DNA of 64,000 bases, from positions 513,932 through 577,931 of the forward strand of contig NZ_LGRA01000018.1 of the NCBI RefSeq assembly GCF_003116095.1. Reading direction: 5' to 3'. The notes below the pieces were generated by a model. That model saw nothing but the letters and a program-made list of their open reading frames with translations, was not told the origin of the DNA and made no database searches. The DNA comes from Azospirillum sp. TSO35-2. Lineage in GTDB: Bacteria; Pseudomonadota; Alphaproteobacteria; Azospirillales; Azospirillaceae. This document shows positions 60,453 through 64,000 of the stretch, in pieces (within the stretch, counting starts at the first letter, position 1; every line of letters starts with the position of its first letter). Both the position numbers and the translations under genes were made by a program.

Positions 60453-61112
60453 TCAGCCGCCAAGCACCGCCGCGATGGCGGCGTCGAGCGTGGTCAGGTC
60501 GGGGATGAGGTGGGTCCCGGACGGAAAGACGTTGTCGGCGCCCGGCCGGAGAATGCCGATGAAGCGCAGCCCGTTGCTGTCGGCCGCTTCCAGGTCGGTC
60601 AGCGCGTCGCCGACGAACACCGCCCGGTCGGTGTCAAGGCGATGGCGGGCGACCAGATCGGCGACGACATCGCGCTTGTGGCGCGGGCTGCCGGCGGTTT
60701 CGGTGAACAACGGTGTCCAGCCGCGCCGGTCGATGATCCGCCGCAACTCCGTTTCCGGCGTGCCGGAGGCGACGAACAGCGGGCGCGTGGCGGCATGGCG
60801 GCGGATGAAGTCGAGCGCGCCCGGCACCTCCGGGCAGCTCGACACCGCATCCTCGACCATGGTGCCGAAGCGGTCGGCCAGCGCGCGCACCCGCGCCTCG
60901 TCCGGCGGAAGGCCGAGCAGCACCTGGTCGAAATGACGGAGCTTGTGCTCGCGCGGCAGGCCGCCGTTGCGGTTGTAGAAAGTGGTGATGGCCTCGGCCA
61001 CCGCCGGGCCGTGCCCGCGGTACAGCTCGAGGAAGGCATCGATCTTGATGCGGTTGGAGTCGACGATCACGCCGTCGAAATCGAACAGGACCGCATGGCA
61101 GGGCAACGTCAT
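60453..61112 (-). CDS. HAD-superfamily phosphatase (beta-phosphoglucomutase/phosphatase-like)
   Basis: 219 residues. Motif I is LFDFDGVIVDS (nucleophile Asp11, Asp13), motif II lies in FVASGTPE, motif III near HKRDV, and motif IV is VFVGDALTDLEAA. A helical cap follows motif I (subclass I). It should hydrolyse a small sugar phosphate. The ATG of MTLPCHAV was chosen; eight upstream codons are possible. Convergent with the small exported protein gene, 22 bp away. Confidence 0.88.
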   Translation of the reverse strand: MTLPCHAVLFDFDGVIVDSNRIKIDAFLELYRGHGPAVAEAITTFYNRNGGLPREHKLRHFDQVLLGLPPDEARVRALADRFGTMVEDAVSSCPEVPGALDFIRRHAATRPLFVASGTPETELRRIIDRRGWTPLFTETAGSPRHKRDVVADLVARHRLDTDRAVFVGDALTDLEAADSNGLRFIGILRPGADNVFPSGTHLIPDLTTLDAAIAAVLGG

Positions 61113-61253
61113 GACGAGGTCCCGTCCCGTTGGCAATTGAGACTCCGGAAAAGGGAGCCGCCGGCTTTCGACCGGCGGCGCTCAAGTCCAAGAGGAACGT
61201 CCAACACGGTGCGCCGTTGGCTGATCATGGCGCACCGGGCAGCACGGTTGGCA

Positions 61254-61267
61254 GGATACTAGTATCC
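61254..61267. promoter_or_regulatory. GGATACTAGTATCC palindrome upstream of the HAD gene
   Basis: A perfect 14 bp palindrome, 142-155 bp upstream of the HAD phosphatase start and 59 bp past the chemoreceptor stop. Its core ATACTAGTAT is the symmetric version of the ATACTAATAT sites before pyk and galM. Confidence 0.55.
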
Positions 61268-61325
61268 CAGAGCTGTTTGGAAGCCCGTTCGATGGTCATC
61301 GGCCGAAGGTCCAATGCCGCCGCCC

Positions 61326-63428
61326 TCACGCTGCCCGGACGGAGGTGATGAAGCTCGACACCTCGCCCCGCAGCATTTCCGCCTCCCTCGCCAGACTGCT
61401 GGCGGCGTCGAGGACGTCGGACGCCGCCGATCCGGTCTCCAGCACGGCGCGGTTGACGCCGACGATGTTCGACGACACCTCGCTGGTGCCGCGGGCGGCC
61501 TCGGTGACGTTGCCGGCGATGTCGCGGGTGGCGGCGCCCTGTTCCTCGATGGCGGCGGCGATCGCGGTGGTGATCTCGCTGATCTGGCCGATGGTCAGGC
61601 TGATGCCCTGGATGGCGCCCTGGGCACCGTTGGTGGCCTGCTGGATTTCCTTCACCTTGGTCTGGATCTCGTCGGTGGCGCGGGCGGTCTGGGAAGCCAG
61701 CGCCTTCACCTCGCCGGCGACCACGGCGAAGCCCTTGCCGGCCTCTCCGGCCCGGGCCGCCTCGATGGTGGCGTTCAACGCCAGCAGGTTGGTCTGGCCG
61801 GCGATCGAGTTGATCATCTCCATGACGTGGCCGATCTGCTCCGCCGCGTCCACCAGGGTCCGCATGGTGGTGTCGGTCCGCTTGGCCTGCGTCACCGCTT
61901 CGCCGGAAATCCGGGTCGAGGCGGCAACCTGACGGCCGATCTCCAGGATGGAGGCCGACAGCTCTTCCGTCGCGGAGGCGACGGTCTGCACGTTGACCGA
62001 CGCCTGTTCGGACGCCGCGGCGACGGCGGTCGCCTGCTCGCTGGCCTGGGCGGCGGTGGCCGACATGGCGTCGGCGGTGCCGCGCATCTCGGTCGCGGCC
62101 GAGGCGACGGTCTCGACGATGTGCATCGCCTTGGCGTCGAAGGCGTGCATCAGGGTTTCCAGCTGGGCGGCCCGCTGTTCCTTCGCCGCCCGGTCCTGCG
62201 CCTGTTCGGCGGCCAGACGGTCGGCGGTGATCATGCTGTCGCGGAACACGGTGACGGCGGTGGCCATGCCGCCGATCTCGTCGCTGCGGCCCAGTCCGGG
62301 GATCGCCACCCCCAGGTCGTGCTGGGCCAGACGGCGCATCGCGTCGGTCATGGCGCGGATCGGGCCGCTCACCCGCCGTTGGGCGATGACCAGTCCGGCG
62401 ATGGTCAAGCCGATCGCGGCGAGCACCAGCAGGCCGGCGATGATGGCGTCGTTCGTCGCCCGCGCCCGCTGCTCGTCCGACCGGGACACCATCTGCTCGA
62501 CCGCGGCCAGCGCCGCGTCGACGATGTAGCCCTGGCTGGCGGTGTCCTGCTGCCGCAGGGTGCCGATCTCCACCGGGGGCTTGCGACCCTCGGCCAGGGC
62601 GGCCAGGACGGCCTTGCGCTGATCGACCAGCGGACCTTCGAAATTGACCTTGGCCTTCTCCACCGCATCGCGGATCGTCGCGGGGATCCCGGCGCCGGCC
62701 GCCGCTTCGGTCACCACCGACCAGGCCTGGGCGGTGCGGCCGACGGCTTCGGCGACCGCCAGGGCGTCGGCCGGCGTCCAGGCCTGCCCCGTCGCCACGG
62801 CGGTCTGGATGCGCAGGGCCATGCCGCCGGCGTTCAGCCGGGTGTTCCAGGCCGCGCGCTTGATCGCCAGCATGTTGTCGACCGCCGGGTCGACCAGCTT
62901 CAGCGAGGCGTCGAGCAGGTCGGTGGCGGCGGTCAGCGCATCCAGATAGGCGACCGGCACCACCGCCCAATCCTTGGCCACCGCCGGGTCGCGGGCGGAT
63001 TTCGGCTGGCGCGAGGCGGCATCGGCCTTGAGCCGGGTGGCGACCAGCGCATCGTGGGCGGTGCGGAGCCGGTCGGCCGCCGCGGGAACGCCCGGCAGCG
63101 GCAACTCGGCCAGCTTGGCGGCGACCGCGGCGTAGCCGGCTTCGGCGATCTGCCGGTTGGTGGCGATCTGGCGCTCGTCGGCGTCCTTGATCACGTCGTC
63201 CGCACCAAGAGCCGGAGCGACGATGCCGCGCTCCAGCCGGATGGCCAGCAGCGTGCGGAGCAGGTCACGGCTCGTCTCGCTGAGCGTGGCGACCTTTCGG
63301 GCGCTGCGCGTCCGGTCCACGACATCGACCAACGTGTAGGTGCTGGTCGAGATCAGCAGCAGACCCAGGGCGGCGATGACGAGCCCGAGTGTGGCACGGA
63401 TCGAAAGCCGCGAAAACAGCATGGCCAT
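61326..63428 (-). CDS. Methyl-accepting chemotaxis protein
   Basis: 700 residues. A first helix at about 10-35, a large (~280-residue) periplasmic helical sensor, a second helix near 330-355, a HAMP domain, and a signalling domain whose hairpin tip is [20 protein letters not shown]. The periplasmic part carries [15 protein letters not shown] helices of the nitrate/TarH-like bundle type. It lacks a C-terminal CheR-binding pentapeptide. Ligand unknown. Confidence 0.94.
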   Translation of the reverse strand: MAMLFSRLSIRATLGLVIAALGLLLISTSTYTLVDVVDRTRSARKVATLSETSRDLLRTLLAIRLERGIVAPALGADDVIKDADERQIATNRQIAEAGYAAVAAKLAELPLPGVPAAADRLRTAHDALVATRLKADAASRQPKSARDPAVAKDWAVVPVAYLDALTAATDLLDASLKLVDPAVDNMLAIKRAAWNTRLNAGGMALRIQTAVATGQAWTPADALAVAEAVGRTAQAWSVVTEAAAGAGIPATIRDAVEKAKVNFEGPLVDQRKAVLAALAEGRKPPVEIGTLRQQDTASQGYIVDAALAAVEQMVSRSDEQRARATNDAIIAGLLVLAAIGLTIAGLVIAQRRVSGPIRAMTDAMRRLAQHDLGVAIPGLGRSDEIGGMATAVTVFRDSMITADRLAAEQAQDRAAKEQRAAQLETLMHAFDAKAMHIVETVASAATEMRGTADAMSATAAQASEQATAVAAASEQASVNVQTVASATEELSASILEIGRQVAASTRISGEAVTQAKRTDTTMRTLVDAAEQIGHVMEMINSIAGQTNLLALNATIEAARAGEAGKGFAVVAGEVKALASQTARATDEIQTKVKEIQQATNGAQGAIQGISLTIGQISEITTAIAAAIEEQGAATRDIAGNVTEAARGTSEVSSNIVGVNRAVLETGSAASDVLDAASSLAREAEMLRGEVSSFITSVRAA

Positions 63429-63585
63429 AGTCGGCTCCTTGGTGCGGTTGTGATGGGGTGATCCGGTGCGGGACGGCCGTCTCCCCGCAGGTCGAAACGG
63501 TCCACGCTACCGGTCGATCGTTTTAGGAAAAGTGGAAGTTCGTTGCGGAGCGACCCGTATTGACGATTGGTTTCTAAGGCGGAAT

Positions 63586-63611
63586 GCCCCCCGGGCGGAT
63601 GCCTGGGGGGC
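63586..63611 (-). terminator. GC-rich hairpin after the MFS gene
   Basis: GCCCCCCGGGC and GCCTGGGGGGC pair over 10 of 11 bases around GGAT, starting 28 bp after the transporter stop on the minus strand. A short ATTCC follows instead of a T-run. Confidence 0.6.
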
Positions 63612-63638
63612 GGGCAGGCGCAGACGTGGCGAGGGAGT

Positions 63639-64000
63639 TCAATCGGCGGCGGCGTCGGCGGTGGCGTGAGCGATGGCGGCGGTCTTGCCACGCTGGCCGA
63701 GGACGAGGGCGATGATGGCGAAGGCGGTGAGGTCGAAGACGGAGAGGCAGGCGAACAGCGGCTCGTAGCCGATGGTGCTGGCGAGCTGGCCGATGATCAG
63801 GGAGAAGATCATGCCGCCCATGTAGCCGGCCATGCCGCCGAAGCCGGTGGCGGTGGCGACGTCCTGCTTCTCGAAGCTGTCGGTCACCAGGGCGTAGAGC
63901 AGGCTGGACAGCATCTGGTGGGCGAAGGCGCCGAGCGAGAACAGGAAGATCGCGGTGATCGGGCTGGAGACGAGGCCGATCAGCGCCGGGCCGATCATGC
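63639..64000 (-). CDS. MFS transporter, C-terminal part
   Basis: The gene enters from the right edge; the last ~120 residues are visible, with four helices. SLLYALVTDSFEKQDVATATGFGGMAGYMGGMIFSLIIG is the helix 10-11 pattern of the anion:cation symporter group that includes ExuT hexuronate carriers. A short Ala-rich tail ends the protein. Substrate class is a guess from this pattern. Confidence 0.8.
   Translation of the reverse strand, partial: MIGPALIGLVSSPITAIFLFSLGAFAHQMLSSLLYALVTDSFEKQDVATATGFGGMAGYMGGMIFSLIIGQLASTIGYEPLFACLSVFDLTAFAIIALVLGQRGKTAAIAHATADAAAD

Noticed and set aside
1..64000. tRNA, rRNA, CRISPR, insertion sequences, integrase or attachment sites
   Set aside because: Looked for by eye and not found; weak RNA genes could be missed without a covariance search.

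Overview
The window is very GC-rich, densely packed DNA from what looks like an alphaproteobacterium of the Azospirillum/Rhodospirillales type. This is inferred from base composition, the RegB/RegA pair, the cyoABCD-surf1 order and the HydN/Hyf genes; no search was run. Sixty protein genes are called. No rRNA, tRNA, CRISPR array, insertion sequence or phage gene was recognised. Many genes overlap by 1-4 bases (ATGA or TGATG), so most of the window is a series of tightly coupled operons.

Layout. (1) 1-10602: a hydrogenase-4 membrane arm (hyfA-B-C-D-E and the first codons of hyfF, minus strand) diverges from hydN and fdhF, a formate dehydrogenase H with Cys instead of Sec. These are followed by hypA and a LysR regulator. 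Together they suggest a formate hydrogenlyase-like system whose hydrogenase catalytic subunits lie off the left edge. (2) 10622-19034: a nine-gene operon coding for a PQQ alcohol dehydrogenase with lanthanide-type ligands, two c-type cytochromes, a complete caa3-type oxidase core (subunits I-III), CtaG, a small membrane protein and a XoxJ-like periplasmic protein. It could carry electrons from alcohol to oxygen on its own. A MocR regulator, ccoG and a PAS-GGDEF diguanylate cyclase follow.

(3) 24605-36308: the most unusual region, eleven genes in two divergent, translationally coupled operons. The left arm is inositol-3-phosphate synthase, a histidine-type phosphatase, a SAM methyltransferase and a glycoside hydrolase-like protein that appears circularly permuted. 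The right arm is two sugar-nucleotide epimerase/dehydratases, a B12-binding radical SAM enzyme with a natural six-histidine run, and four glycosyltransferases. The set looks like a pathway for a small inositol-based or methylated glycoconjugate; the product is unknown to me. (4) 36439-43307: cyoABCD quinol oxidase, surf1 and the RegB/RegA redox two-component system, all on the minus strand, with a striking palindrome upstream of cyoA.

(5) 43487-56592: an MFS transporter, a CPA2 antiporter, an MscS channel, an operon joining a zinc alcohol dehydrogenase, a membrane protein, a nitrilase-fold amidohydrolase and a winged-helix protein, then a hemerythrin protein, a GT87-type mannosyltransferase and several small or membrane proteins. 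(6) 56658-64000: pyruvate kinase, galactose mutarotase, a HAD phosphatase, a chemoreceptor and the end of a sugar-acid-type MFS transporter. The promoter regions of pyk, galM and the HAD gene share an ATACTARTAT motif, which suggests one sugar-responsive regulator.
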